This document shows, piece by piece, positions 10,000-21,717 of a stretch of DNA of 64,000 bases. A program made the position numbers and the translations under genes. The notes under the pieces were generated by a model. The model was not told the DNA's origin, searched no databases, and saw nothing but the letters and a program-made list of their open reading frames with translations. Position 1 is the first letter of the stretch. The number at the start of each line of letters is the position of its first letter. The DNA is from Dendrolimus kikuchii (Eukaryota > Arthropoda > Insecta > Lepidoptera > Lasiocampidae), in contig JAHHIN020000030.1 in the NCBI GenBank assembly GCA_019925095.2, positions 3,889,001-3,953,000 of the forward strand, in the 5' to 3' direction.

Positions 10000-10694
10000 C
10001 AATTAGTTATTACAATTAAAAATATAAATTTATATACACAAGTTAGTAATTAAATATTCAAAATTCTATGATAAATGTAATTAGGAAATGAATAAATATG
10101 TGAAGTAGGAAATAATTAAATTTGAGTAAGATAAAAGAGGGTAGTTTTTAAAAATAAGAAATTAGCATTTTATAGTTAATTTACATTATTAAAGAAATAT
10201 ATCTATTTTGTGATTAGATAAAATAGTTAAAATTTAAATAATTAATAGTGCATAAAGTAATAAACGTCATAGGTAGAAAAACAAGAAATTATTGAAAGAG
10301 AAATACAAAATATAAATGCTAAGTAGAGGGCGCTTTTAGCAATGTCGTATCGTTTAAAAATGGAATATTTCGGTATTTATTAGAGATACGTATAAAATAT
10401 TTATATTAGAAGATAGCAAAATAGTTTTAAAAAGATTTTATTATAATACATGTTGAATGATTCGAAGTTTCTAATTTTACAAATTAACATGTAAAAAGCA
10501 ATGCTGTTTTATGATTGGTTGAAAAATAAGTGGTGCGAGTACGAGGGGGGTGCATTGGGGAGGAAAAAATGATGCAATAGTAGGAGAGTTACGGGGACTG
10601 GTGAAAAAAATATAAATACCAAGGGGTGGAGAAGAATCGAGAGAGTCAACGTGATATTTTACTATCGCGAAGTGCTGCTAGTCGGAAACTAGCG
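10000..10694. other. AT-rich stretch with a promoter-like block near its end
   Basis: No ORF or repeat boundary is evident in 10000-10490. From about 10500 there is an inverted CCAAT (ATTGG), a purine-rich stretch, and a TATA-like ATATAAATA near 10609. After that comes the junction to the long repeat. It may be a promoter of an LTR-type element, but no LTR partner is visible. Confidence 0.3.
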
Positions 10695-11725
10695 CCCCCT
10701 AGTGGCCATTCCTAGGGCTAAAGCGCTGCCGCTCTGCGCCGTTAAGTAATTATTAAATTAAATTAAAAATTAAATAATTTAATAGTGCTGCGTCGTCGAG
10801 GAGGCCTGCGGTAAAGTTAAATCATTTATATTTCGATTTAGAATAGAATAGCTAGGTGATTCAATCAGGTTCTAATTAAATCTAAATCAAAAGGGTAATT
10901 TATAGTCGTGGTTAAGTAAATTTTAAAATGTAAGGAATTACGTGAGTTCATGCGATTTTAATTAATAGACGATTGTTTAATTTGATTTAAAATCATATAA
11001 ACGGCTCGTGTAAAGTTATTTCTAATATCTTATTCGTTACCAAATTAATACGGGAAATAATGTAATATTTTAATGTAATCATAAAACTTTGCGTTAAATA
11101 AAGTCTACCTTCTTTTAAATCATAAAAAAAAAATTAAAAAAAATAAATACGTGGATTCGCTAAATGAAACGATGATGAATTCATTAAAAATATTCAAAAA
11201 TAAATCAACCTTTTTAACTTGATATAAAAAATGAGAAAATAAAAATTATACAAGAAATTAAACGATATAAAATCCAATTTAAAATATACAATTTTAAGAG
11301 ATAGTTTGTCTAGGGAACTTAATATTTTTAAGATTTATAAAGCAATCGTTTCGGTTAAGTTATAATAAAATTTGTGTAAAATTAATTCAGATCTGTAAAA
11401 CATAAACTAATAAATTATTTCCTGCAAGACATGTTTGATGCAACAAATTTAGTGTAACAAATGTAGAATAAAAGGGGTATTGATTTGTTTTAAATATTGT
11501 TGAATTGCGTTAGATTGCTTAAAAAAATAAAACAATGATATATTAGTGGAGCCGTTATGTGTAAATTAATACTGGTATTGTAGGCTTGATTGAATCGGTA
11601 AATTAGTAATTTGTGATCTGCGTATAGATGGTAGAATACCTAGTGTCGGGAGGTATCTTAGTGTAGGAGACCAGTCTCGTGGGTCTAATAGTATATTGTG
11701 TGTTAGAATCTCCAAGGACTAAGGT

Positions 11726-11750
11726 AAGTCGGGACAGGAGCTCCCGACTT
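11726..11750 (+). other. 9-bp hairpin in module A with splice-donor-like overlap
   Basis: AAGTCGGGA and TCCCGACTT form a perfect stem with a 7-nt loop. It overlaps AAGGTAAGT, a consensus 5' splice-site match. Both are conserved in the second copy near 43308-43335. Function unknown. Confidence 0.35.
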
Positions 11751-11999
11751 CGGTGAGTTTTTGAACAAATTGACAGGGATTCCTCAAGTTATATTTAATT
11801 TATGCATTTATTGTTTTGTTGAAGGGTTTCTATAATGTGCGCTATATATATATCTATGACAAAAATACACGTTATTCAGAATTTAGATGTGATCAATAAA
11901 ATATACCAGAGTCGGCTTTAATATAGGTAGGGCGGATAATAAGATGTATAATTTTAATGCGTTACGATAAATTGCGGAGTGTTTAGTTTTAAGAAGGTA

Positions 12000-12640
12000 G
12001 GTAGGGCGGTTATAAGGTTAATGTAGTAAGTAAGATTGCGTATAATTTTAAGGCGTTACGGTAATTTGCGATGCGTTAGTTTGTAAGAGTGATACGAACG
12101 GCCTTAGATTTAAGTGCGGCAATTATAAATGGGAATAAAACGAAAAATAGCGGAACGCTTAGGTTAAGCGTATAGGGATTGCGTTAGTTGTAAGCGATTT
12201 ACACGTCTATCAGATACTAATATAGAAACGGCTAAAACGTTATTTCTAGTGCGTTGGTTTAGGCGTTATTTATAAGTAGGTAGGCGGTTGAAACGTTCGT
12301 TAGGCAACTGGTATAGGAATCGGCAAAACATTATTAATGCGTTGATTAGTCGTTAATTATAAGCGTTCTAAACGTTCATTAGATATAGTATATAGGAAGC
12401 AGATAAAACGTTATTTCTAGTGCGTTGGTTTAGGCGTTATTTATAAGTAGGTAGGCAGTTGAAACGTTCGTTAGTCACTGGTATAGGAACCGGCAAAACG
12501 TTATTATTAATGCGTTGATTAATCATTAATTATAAGTATTTAAGCGTTCATTAGATATAATATATATATAGGAACTGGCCAATACATTATTATTAGTGCG
12601 TCGTAAAATATCGAATAGGCGGTAGGAACATTGAAGGATA
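12000..12640 (+). repeat. GCGTT-rich tandem repeats in module A
   Basis: A block containing TTCTAGTGCGTTGGTTTAGG occurs twice about 180 bp apart, with flanking AAACGTT and GTAGGTAGGC motifs. The second copy of module A has a different arrangement of the same blocks at 43500-44280. Confidence 0.6.
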
Positions 12641-12899
12641 TCTATAGGAACTTGTATAAATAATAACTAAATCATTAACTAAGAATTATCATAAATAACC
12701 TGGAGTTTGTCTTCCATTTACTGGTTAATTCGAAGTAAGTTTTAAATAAATTTTACAATACTACTTTAACGGTTTATGACTACCTTTAAACTATGTTTTC
12801 ATTACATATGAAATAAGCCTAGCCTCCTTCGCAGAAGGTTATTCAAAATGGTACAGGCTTAAAAATGGTTCATCTCAAGAACTTGTTAAATAGTTTGTT

Positions 12900-13620
12900 A
12901 TGTATATGATATAAACAAATTTAAATATTATAACACTTATGTGTTATTATAGTCCACGGGTTAGATACTATTACATAGGTTCAATACTTATTTCACTAAA
13001 TATCTATACATAATACTAAAGTTTGAAATACAAACAATATTTAAATGTCCTAGCACTTATATGTTATTATAGTCCAAGGGTTATGTACTATTACATAGGT
13101 CCAATACCTATTTCATAAAATATCTATACATAATACTAAAGTTTGAAATACAAACAAGACTTAAATATTCTAGCACTTATGTGTTATTATAGTCCAAGGG
13201 TTAGATACTATTACATAGGTTCAATACTTATATCACTAAATATCTATACATAATACTAAAGTTTGGAATACAAACAATATTTAAATATCCTAGCACTTAT
13301 GTGTTATTATAGTCCAAGGGTTATGTATTTATTACATGTATTGTATGCCCTATTTCACTAAATATCTGTACATAATATTAAAATTTGGAATACAAACAAT
13401 ACTTATGTGTTATTATAGTCCAAGGGTTATGTATTTATTACATGTATTTTATGCCCTATTTCAACTAAATATCTGTACATAATACTAAAGTTTGGAATAC
13501 AAACAATATTTAAATATCTTAACACTTATGTTTTATTATAGTCCAAGATTTATGTATTTATTGCATGTATTTAAAGCCCTATTCCATAAAATGTCTATAC
13601 ATACTGGGTCCAATATCAGT
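12900..13620 (+). repeat. about 120-bp tandem repeats, family 1 (module B)
   Basis: About six imperfect copies share GTTATTATAGTCCAAGGG and TAAATATCTATACATAATAC. The period is 118-120 bp with small length changes. Only two copies remain in the related region at 44610-44840. Confidence 0.75.
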
Positions 13621-13759
13621 AATGAATCGAGATACCAAGATTTATTGTATTATATATGTATTCATACTCTGACTCTAAGATAAGGTTAATATCAATATTC
13701 TAAAGGATTATACCTGTATTAGAATATATATGTACTTACTACATACACAGTTTAGATAT

Positions 13760-14180
13760 TTATGTATGAACATATGCTACATGTATTCAAATCCCATAAT
13801 ACTATTTTAATAGGTTATTATGTATATAATTACATATCTATTGATACCCTATTTATAAGTATTTACGTATGTGTGGATATATACTGCATGCATACATATT
13901 CTATAATACTATTGAATTTATATGCTTTAATGGGTTATTATGTATATCATTACATATCTATTGATACCCTACCTTATAAGTATTTATGTTGTGTGGATAT
14001 ATGCTGCATGCATACATATTCTATAATACTATTGAATTTATATGCTTTAATGGGTTATTATGTATATAATTACATATCTATTGATACTCTACCTTATAAG
14101 TATTTATGTATGTGTGGATATATGCTGCATGCATACATATTCTATAATACTATTAAATTTAATATTTAATGGTTTATTAT
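13760..14180 (+). repeat. about 121-bp tandem repeats, family 2 (module B)
   Basis: About three copies share ATTACATATCTATTGATAC, TGTGTGGATATAT and GCATGCATACATATTC. Three copies of the same family lie at 62550-62900, on the far side of BEL copy 2. Confidence 0.75.
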
Positions 14181-14849
14181 GTATATAAACCCTGTTTTAC
14201 ATGTTTAAGTATGTATACTACTTGCATGTAAGATTATTTACAATGACATACAATAATTATTAATGGTACATTTTATATGTATTTACAATATATATTTTAT
14301 TAGACACATTACACTCAACAAATAAACTATATTCACTGTGTGTGCTTCTGGTGAAGTATGTGTTGAGGTTTTTAAGACATCGATGCCAATCGTAGTCCAA
14401 CGTTCGACTCTCATAAAATGCGTTTTACTATCGGGTTCCCAAAGTCCTGTGAGTTGATTTGAATCTACCCTAGGCGAGCGATCATGAGATGTTAGTACAT
14501 CTTCCATGGGACGTCATCAAAGTCGTTGGCTTCTTAGTGAATTGCTTTGATTTCGTATCGTTCCAGCATTGTTAAACAATGACTTGGCTAGAAGTCTAAC
14601 CAGTCGTAGGATAACTGGGCCTTCCTATGTTATTGTCTGGTCTTAGACTTCATGTCCTATAAGTCTGTTTAACGTGTTGTGAGACCGGGGTCGAATCTAT
14701 CAACCGAAAGGAACTGTCAGCTTGTACTGATAGTCTAGGTATGTCCTCTTTTTGTTGGTATCCACTGAGGGCCCAATGTTGGCCTAAAAACGATTGTATA
14801 ATCAACGATCGATTCTTATGAGCTGAAACACATATATTACAGACTAAAA

Positions 14850-15030
14850 CAGGTGGTGGTAAAATCCTCCAATATACCTGTCCGATATTTATATTTATAC
14901 AATCTAAACAGGTGGTGGTGAAATTCCCCAAATTTACCTGTTGATCTATCCATTATTGTTTGAGATCATATTATATATTTATATATATTATAGTATATAC
15001 AGGTGGTGGTGAAATTCCCCAAATTACCTG
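14850..15030 (+). repeat. paired hairpin modules in module C, copy 1
   Basis: Three hairpin units with arms CAGGT and ACCTG, at 14850-14880, 14909-14940 and 15000-15030. The first has the TAAAATCCTCC core; the others have GAAATTCCCC. The same two types alternate in the other C modules. Confidence 0.65.
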
Positions 15031-16328
15031 TCTGATCCGTCCCTATGGGTTCGAGATCATATAATGAATAAATTTATTGATGTATGAAGTATTATCATAC
15101 ACAGTTGATTTATGCTTAAAGTAAATGAAACGTTCAGGTGGTTGTCTTATGACTTCCAATTTATCAGGCTTCAAATACACATATGCGAGCTGTTACACCG
15201 CTGAGTTACACATATCAGCTTCTTTAGTCACGTAAGTCACAATATTATAGACTCAATTTTTGATGTATGTTGACAAGCTGGCACTCCTAGGCGGATCATT
15301 TAAAGCTTCGCTCTCAGGTCTGCTTGCAGCCTCGAGAATATACCAAATGACCTTTATGATATACGAACCTGAAACGTGGAATTACTAAAGCAATTATCAG
15401 CAGTAATATAATATTTTGGACGAGGGTTTCGGACCTTATCCTTGTATCCGTCCTAAACAATAGTGATGCCCTGTTTGTAGTGGACAGCCCAAAGCTGTTC
15501 GGGCGGTGGTTTCTTGGGAGACCTCTCACCATATTTTTATATATTTTATATAAAATATGAAGAGAGAAACAGTACCTCACAATTGTTCATCCAAAATATA
15601 CTTTTATTCTTTACCCTATATCAACTATATAACGACCGTCTATATAACATTATTATCTATATACTATTTACCAATTATTTATACCTATGAGAAAAAAGGG
15701 AATATATATTTTATAATATTGCATACGCGACCCGTAACAACACAATTCTAATTTTATTATTTACAATTTAATATACTGTTCTTGCAGCCGTAACACTATG
15801 AGTTTTAGGATATTGTTAAAATTTATGTCATAGATCCTTTATATAAATAGATTTATTACTTTACCCATGATTTATGTTATATGAGTATTATACTATATTA
15901 TTTTGTCTTTATGTAGTATATAGTAATATTGACTTCTATTCATCTATAACACAAATATATCTTATATCTAATAATGTAGTGTAGGGCCAAAGTTCATATG
16001 TAATAGGTTTTCATCAGTATGTTATATCACATGTAGAAAATCTTAATGTTTATGACTATAGGTGTCATAATAAGCAAATTACTATATGGATGTATAATAA
16101 CTATTCTATAAACTGGTTGTTAAATAAAGTTAATTATAATCTAATTAAACTTGTGATTTTACTGGTTTCATTTCAAGGCATTTCGATTGACTAAGCTGTC
16201 CTGTTCGATAGACCTCCATAAAAGACTAAGGGTTACTACAATATACAACAAAGAGTCCTACTCTGACGATTCACGCCAAATAATATAAAGTTAATTCTAT
16301 ACTCATGAGTGTATATCAGAAGCCTATA

Positions 16329-17777
16329 TGCGTCTTTTGTATTTAAAGACTATAAATATGGTTTGCTATGGTGTAATAAGGACACTAAAATTATCGGAAA
16401 CCCGTCATTTAGGTAAAAAATTAAAAAAGAATACAATTAATTACGTTAAAAACCTGCATCATATAAATAAAAATAATGTTCAATTTTAGCGTCACGACTC
16501 ACCTAGTTGTGATAAAAACACAATCACTTATTTAATTTCGGGATTAATCTGCAAATGTAACATATATGACATGACCAAAATAATTAATCATTATAAAATC
16601 AACTATTACGGCATTGCTAAAAAACCACCATATTTTGTAATTGGTAGGTGAAACCTCAGATTAATAATATTAAGAGACAAAGTTTTTACTTCACTTTGCT
16701 ACTTGTTAGGCAAAGACACTAAATCCATACAGCATGAATATCAATATTATTCAATCAATCTGAAGATCATTGAATGACATGAAAGTATGGAATTTTAGAT
16801 TTTTCACATTATTGTAACTAAGATAATTAATATATTTTTCTAGTTTGTATATATAAATACCGACTACATGCAATACCAATGTAAGCAGAACAAAGTATAG
16901 GTGTAAGGGGTGGTCGAAGGTGTAACCAGTGACAAGGACAGTGGGTTAGGTTAGGTTATCTTTAGACCAAAGCCCACGAGCCGAGCGAGCGAAGCGAGGG
17001 TGCCGCGGTAGCGGCCGGCGAGTGGCAGAACCAACTGGTTTCCATTTATTCGTTGATAATTTTGATAAAAGTTAAAGTCGGTTCTGCCACTCGCCGGCCG
17101 CTGCCGCGGCACGCTCGCTTCGCTCGCTCGGCTCGTGGGCTTTGGTCTAAAGATAACCTAACCTAACCCACTGTCCTTGCCATAACCTTCGAACACCCCT
17201 CACACCTATATATTGTTTGTCTAACATTAGTATTGCATGTTGTCGTTAATTATATATACAAACTACAAAAATATAATAATGATCTTAATCACAATAATGT
17301 GAAAAATCTAAAATTCCGTATTTTTATGTCATTCAAAGATGTTCAGTTTGATTGAATAATATTGATATTCATGCTGTACGGATTTAGTTCCTTTGCCTGA
17401 CATTTAGCAAAGTGAGGTAAAAACTTTGTCTCTCAATATTATTAATCTGAGGTTTTACTTACATATTACAAAATGTCGTGATTTTTTAGCAATGCCGTAA
17501 TATTTGATTTTATAATTATTAATTATTTTGATCATGTCATACATGTTACATTTGCAGATTAATCCCAAAATTAAAGTAATTGTGTTTTTATTATAATTAG
17601 TAGGTAAGTCGTCACGCTAAAATTGAACATTATTTCTATCGATATAATGCACGTATTTCGTAATTAATTGTAATGTGTATTAATTTTTTGTCTAAATGAT
17701 GGCTTACCGATGATTTTAGTGTCGTTATTAAACCATAGCAAACCATATGTAAAGTCTTTGAATACAAAAAAATGCGT
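16329..17777. mobile_element. foldback element with arms of about 700 bp
   Basis: The left arm (about 16329-17030) and right arm (about 17079-17777) are inverted copies around a spacer of about 48 nt. The inner arm ends read GAGTGGCAGAACC and GGTTCTGCCACTC. GC-rich CGAGCGAGCGAAGCG-type sequence and two to three TTAGG units lie near the centre, and the outer parts are AT-rich. There is no ORF, so it is a non-autonomous foldback or long-TIR DNA element. It interrupts module C of the long repeat. I could not fix a TSD. Confidence 0.75.
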
Positions 17778-17814
17778 AATTTTCAGGTTAACTTAATTTA
17801 TATTGTATTCTACC

Positions 17815-18270
17815 CATAGTCCTTCAAGACTATAAGTAGAATACCGAGCCCAGATCACTATCTTCTATAGGTAAGGTGCCCAGAAGGCTGGCTACATTTC
17901 CTTGCTGGATTGCCAAACTGATCTGTTGCCCGAGGTAGTCACCTGCCTTCTGATCGCCTGAAGAGTCAATGAGTCATTTTGATAAATTTTGGTAGAAACT
18001 CATAGTCTCAGAACCCCACAGTCCAAGTATCCCAATAACAAATGGAACAAACATAACTGTCACGGAGGGTTGCATATTTGTGCAGCTTGAGTTATTCAAC
18101 TGTTTCCGCCACCGAACCGGCTGATCTAGACGTGTTTGGTAAATGGGATGTGGCCAATGTGTTTATGCAGTCCGCATTCCACACCAAAGGCTTGCCATGC
18201 TTCCAGAATATTAGAGTCATCCCATCAGGATGCCTACCGTTGTGATGTGCAATACTTTTCCACTCCAATA
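17815..18270 (-). pseudogene. decayed LINE-type ORF fragment with PDG/WxADC motif
   Basis: The minus strand from 18245 reads HPDGMTLIFWKHGKPLVWNA followed by DCINTLATSHL. After stops and shifts come segments resembling SYVFVPF, TMSFYQ, GDQKAGDYLGQQ and SLAIQQGN. This resembles a recurrent C-terminal region of LINE-type ORFs in arthropods and cnidarians, written as PDGMT...LVWDATCV...SHL...ISLA+QRGN. I recall this pattern and have not tested it. Several stops and frameshifts make it clearly dead. Confidence 0.5.
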
Positions 18271-18375
18271 TAATAAGATAAATTAGGATTTAAAATATAT
18301 ACTTTATGAGGACATTTCACTCTCTAAGCTGACCAGTAGGCGAAAATAAGAAGGCTCTTTCACCACATACTCTTT

Positions 18376-18428
18376 GACATCTTTGTCATCCATGATCACA
18401 GCTACTGAAATTTGGCTGAAACATCTGT
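18376..18428 (+). repeat. degenerate PLE terminal hairpin block
   Basis: GACATCTTTGTC is retained, followed by a diverged GATCACAGCTAC...GGCTGAAACATC. It aligns end to end with the PLE block at 2539-2590. The stem is partly kept by a G-C to A-T compensatory pair and one G-T wobble. It is an old PLE relic without coding sequence. Confidence 0.6.
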
Positions 18429-18864
18429 TGTAGAAAACAACAGATTCTTAAATAACAACTCTCTGTTACTGTGACATTAAATATTGACAGTTAGTATGTA
18501 CTAATACATTATCTATCAATGATGTTATATTCATTGACAGTGTTATTTTTAAAGCTATATTTAACATGCATTAGGTCACAATCGATAACTATAACAATAT
18601 TGCAAGTGAAGCTCAAGAAGAACAAAAAACTGTAGTCTAATAACTTTCGAACCTTTGACCTTATTATTAAAAAGGTGGCATTAACCATATAAGTTTAACT
18701 GTGCTGGCAACAACTGAGAACTTTGTTGTTGTTTTAAATATTTGTCGACGAACATTACGGAAAAGATTAAAATGATGAAGATAACCAAACTGAAAAAATT
18801 ATGAAAATGGCCAAAACCACCAAATTAACAAAAATGACATAAAAAAACAAAACAGATCCTACTT

Positions 18865-19170
18865 TCTGGGATAACCTTTACACAAATCTATCCTAAACTC
18901 TTTTCCCGAATGAAAAGTATCCTGTGTCTGTCCTACATGATGAACTTACATATATATCAAATTACAGCCAAATCAGTCCAATAGCTTTCCGTGAAAGCAT
19001 TACAGGCAAACAGAAAAATATACTTTTATCCCGGAAACTATCCCATTTGCTCGGGATAAAAGTATGCTATGTTCATTCTCGGCATCAAAAAAAGTATATT
19101 TGTATATACTGAGTTACATCCAAATTGGTTTGGCAGTTTCTCCGTGAAAGGAAACGTTAGACAAAGTTAG
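18865..19170 (+). repeat. SINE- or LINE-tail-like repeat, two tandem partial copies
   Basis: Two similar stretches contain GATAAAAGTATGCTATGTTC and AAATCAGTCCAATAGCTTTC (then CGTGAAAG). This pattern of GATAAAAAGTA...CCAAAT...GGTT...GTGAAA is common in the 3' parts of short interspersed repeats of arthropods. No tRNA-like head was found. The short open frame over it is not a gene. Confidence 0.4.
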
Positions 19171-19602
19171 TTTCACATTTGTAATATTAATAGAGAATAG
19201 TAAAGCAATACTTTAATTGGAATTAGAACTGTTAAAGATAAAAATAGTAAATTTGAAAGATATAAATAAAAATTAAATCCAAGTCAAAAGAAGAAGTAAA
19301 CAAATTGACTTTAATTTAATTTAAAATCACGTATTAATAACGACAAAAAAACCGGCAACCGACCAGAATCGGGTGGTATTAGAATTCCTACGAATATTAG
19401 TATTGACAATCAGCGGTTATAATATAAAAACGCTTCATCTGACATTTCCATACAAAAAGTCTACCGATCGGTTAGAAAATCCCTCCCAACTGTCGGTATC
19501 AAAAACGAATAGTTTTTGCAATATTGAAACCGGGCATCAGCTAACAAGTTATTATATTGATGATGTATAGACACAAAATATACAATATATACTTAATTTC
19601 AG

Positions 19603-19801
19603 CAATCACAGAATGCATTATTATTGATAGCCAGTGAGACATTTGGTTTTGATTATAATATTGTCATTGAACACCTACACCCATTGGACTGTAAACAGTT
19701 AGTGAGAAGTACTGTGAAAGAAATTAAAAAAGAGCATGATGGAGAAAGTGAAGAGAACAATGAAGAACATAGAGTCATTAACATCAAAGAAGAGGAAGAA
19801 G
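19603..19801 (+). other. exon-like open segment with acidic, Glu-rich coding potential
   Basis: An acceptor-like TTAATTTCAG ends at 19602. The downstream 199 nt are fully open and encode an initial hydrophobic stretch, then IKKEHDGESEENNEEHR and INIKEEEEGK. It ends at AAG/GCAAGT, a match to the rare GC-type splice donor. There is no ATG, so it would be an internal exon. It could instead be a chance ORF or a processed fragment. It is the only segment in the window that looks possibly host-derived. Confidence 0.25.
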
Positions 19802-19829
19802 GCAAGTTACTAGTATAATAGACTAATAT

Positions 19830-20368
19830 GGTTTTCATTGTTTATATTTGGAACTGTATACTTATTGCATTTTCTGGGATGTAAAGTATCCTATGTTCAT
19901 CTGTGGTCCCTGAAGCACATGTATAAGCATCAACATATATATATGTATTTTTGTAAGAATTGTAGAGATCATTTCATTGCAAGAACTAGTTGTTACCTTT
20001 AGTACCGCCATGTCGAGAGTCCATCTTTAAAATAAAAAAATATTGCTATACATTATACTCCTTTATTTATACACTTACAACCACAATTAATTGTACCCTT
20101 TGAAGCGTTTTTTTTTTTTGTTGCCATCAAATTATTAATACTTACCGCACCCTGTAAAATTGGTTAAGTAGTGTTTTATCAATAAATTAATCAATCTATA
20201 CTTAGTTTTGACAGAAAATTTGACACTGAGTTAATTTTTGCTAATTTTGTCATAATTTGACATTTTTACCGATCATTTTGGGTAACCACTAAATTTGTTT
20301 TTGGACATTCTTATCAAAACGATTGTGTTTTAACATTATCAATAGGAATTAATGACACCATTTAGTTC
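19830..20368. other. AT-rich stretch, no gene seen
   Basis: Contains a poly-T run near 20110 and no recognisable ORF or element. It continues, across the Gypsy-type insertion, into 25484. Confidence 0.5.
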
Positions 20369-20373
20369 ACGAT
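20369..20373. repeat. Gypsy-type element TSD, left
   Basis: ACGAT, matching 25479-25483 exactly. Confidence 0.85.
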
Positions 20374-20483
20374 TGTAATAAACACTCAGTGGTTGCTTGC
20401 GAACTCTTTTATTATATAATTTTATGAACTACCCACATATATATACTTTAGTAGACTAATGCACACACCATATATATACTACA
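20374..20483 (-). repeat. Gypsy-type 3' LTR (110 bp)
   Basis: Ends TG...CA. It differs from the 5' LTR at only a few positions, for example GTGG versus GTTG near its plus-strand start. A length of 110 bp is very short for a Gypsy LTR. Confidence 0.9.
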
Positions 20484-20496
20484 TCTTCCCCCTTAA
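20484..20496 (-). promoter_or_regulatory. Gypsy-type polypurine tract
   Basis: Minus-strand AAGGGGGAAGA ends directly at the 3' LTR start, as expected for a second-strand primer. Confidence 0.75.
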
Positions 20497-20591
20497 AAAT
20501 ATAATAACATATATTTATATATACTATAAAAACTTTTATGAATAAGCTAAGTAGTTACCTGATTATTACAACATTGAGTGAAAGCTATGTA

Positions 20592-21717
20592 TTATTTATC
20601 GAAAAATAATGCAAGTTTGTCTCGAGCCCTCATCGCTGCATGTCTTTTTTGAGCGGGCGAACGATTGTCCAAGTTATTGGATCTGGGTTCTGTATCGACC
20701 GGCTTTCTTCTGAGTGGAAAAGAAAGAGGTGAATCATCCTGCAGACTGCCCGGAATTTTGATCAAATGACGCCTATTGCGCCTATATATCCTACCCGAGT
20801 CATCTCTAAGGAAATAAGACCGCGGTTGCGGCGCGGATGCTTCCACGCGCATTTGGCGCCGTGTACCACCGTCTGTGACGATAACACGCTCGCCGGCATT
20901 TATCGCAGGAAGATTATGTGCATGCTGATCGTAATATTTTTTGCTTGCCTTGTGATTACGATTTATGTTACAAAAATCTCGTTTATTGTCACGTTCAGGC
21001 AGGAGTCTGTCACTGTGAACTGGGAGGCGAGTATTGAGTCGACGACCCATCAAAAGCTGTGATGGTGATGAAATGCCATCGCGCGGCGTTGATCTTAGAT
21101 TCATTAAACCGATATAAAAGTCTGTTCCCGAACAGAGCGATTTTTTTATTACGTTTTTTACGGTACGAACTGCTCGTTCACTGAGTCCATTTGATTGTGG
21201 ATAATTAGGTGAGCTCGTAATGTGCTTGAAACTCCAATCATTACAAAATCGCCGAAATTCCATTGATGCAAAGGCTGGTCCGTTATCTGTGACCAGTTCA
21301 GCGGGAATACCGTGTCTAGCAAATTGTTCTTTCATAGCCGTAATGACAGACTTGGACGTTATATTATGTAATTGATTCACTTCTATGAAGTTTGAAAAAT
21401 AATCAACTAAGATAAGGAAGTTTCTTTTATTGAAGGTAAAAATATCGGAGCCTACCTTTCTCCATGGAATGTCCGAGACCGGGTGAACTATCATTGGCTC
21501 CTTGCATGGCATGGATGCGTGCTGCGTGCAAACCATGCACGCCCGCACCGCGCGTTCGATTTCACTGCACATACCTTGCCAAAACATCACATCACGCGCT
21601 CTACGCTTACAGCGGTCCATGCCTAAGTGGCCTTCGTGAACTTTTTCAATCATTTCAGGCCGTAAAGCTTTAGGTATAAATACTAAGTCGTCTTTAAGTA
21701 TAACACCCTCAATATAT
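20592..21717 (-). pseudogene. Gypsy-type integrase
   Basis: HHCC zinc finger: HEGHLGMDRCKRRARD and CMVCTQHA. DDE core: VGSDIF (first D), LVTDNGPAFAS (second D) and NYPQSNGLSERAVRTVKN (E). A basic C-terminal domain follows and ends at FFDK. The open frame begins at about 21717, out of frame with the RNase H ORF because of a small deletion or indel in the linker. The first Met at 21653 is internal to the ancestral polyprotein. All catalytic residues are present. Confidence 0.9.

Larger units (their letters stand above)
10695..16328 (+). repeat. long non-coding repeat, copy 1 (modules A, B, C)
   Basis: Three modules in order. A (10695 to about 12900) is unique-looking AT-rich DNA plus GCGTT-rich repeats. 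B (about 12900-14180) has two families of about 120-bp tandem repeats. C (about 14180-16328) has paired hairpin modules. It has no coding capacity. Module A recurs at 42285-44600, B at 44600-44891 and 62550-62900, and C at 39760-42284 and 62900-64000. The order C-A-B-C there means the unit was tandem or LTR-like. Copy 1 is cut at 16328 by the foldback element. Confidence 0.7.

Noticed and set aside
13492..14169. Short Tyr/Ile-rich ORFs in the tandem repeats
   Set aside because: They are open only because the 120-bp repeats are AT-rich and in phase. No family resemblance.
14850..15030. CRISPR-like array
   Set aside because: The repeats are hairpin modules within an AT-rich eukaryotic repeat, with similar spacers and two alternating types. 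No cas genes and a wrong genomic context.
16935..17165. Interstitial telomeric repeat (TTAGG)n
   Set aside because: Only two to three units, and they are part of the foldback arms, present once per arm. No telomere array.
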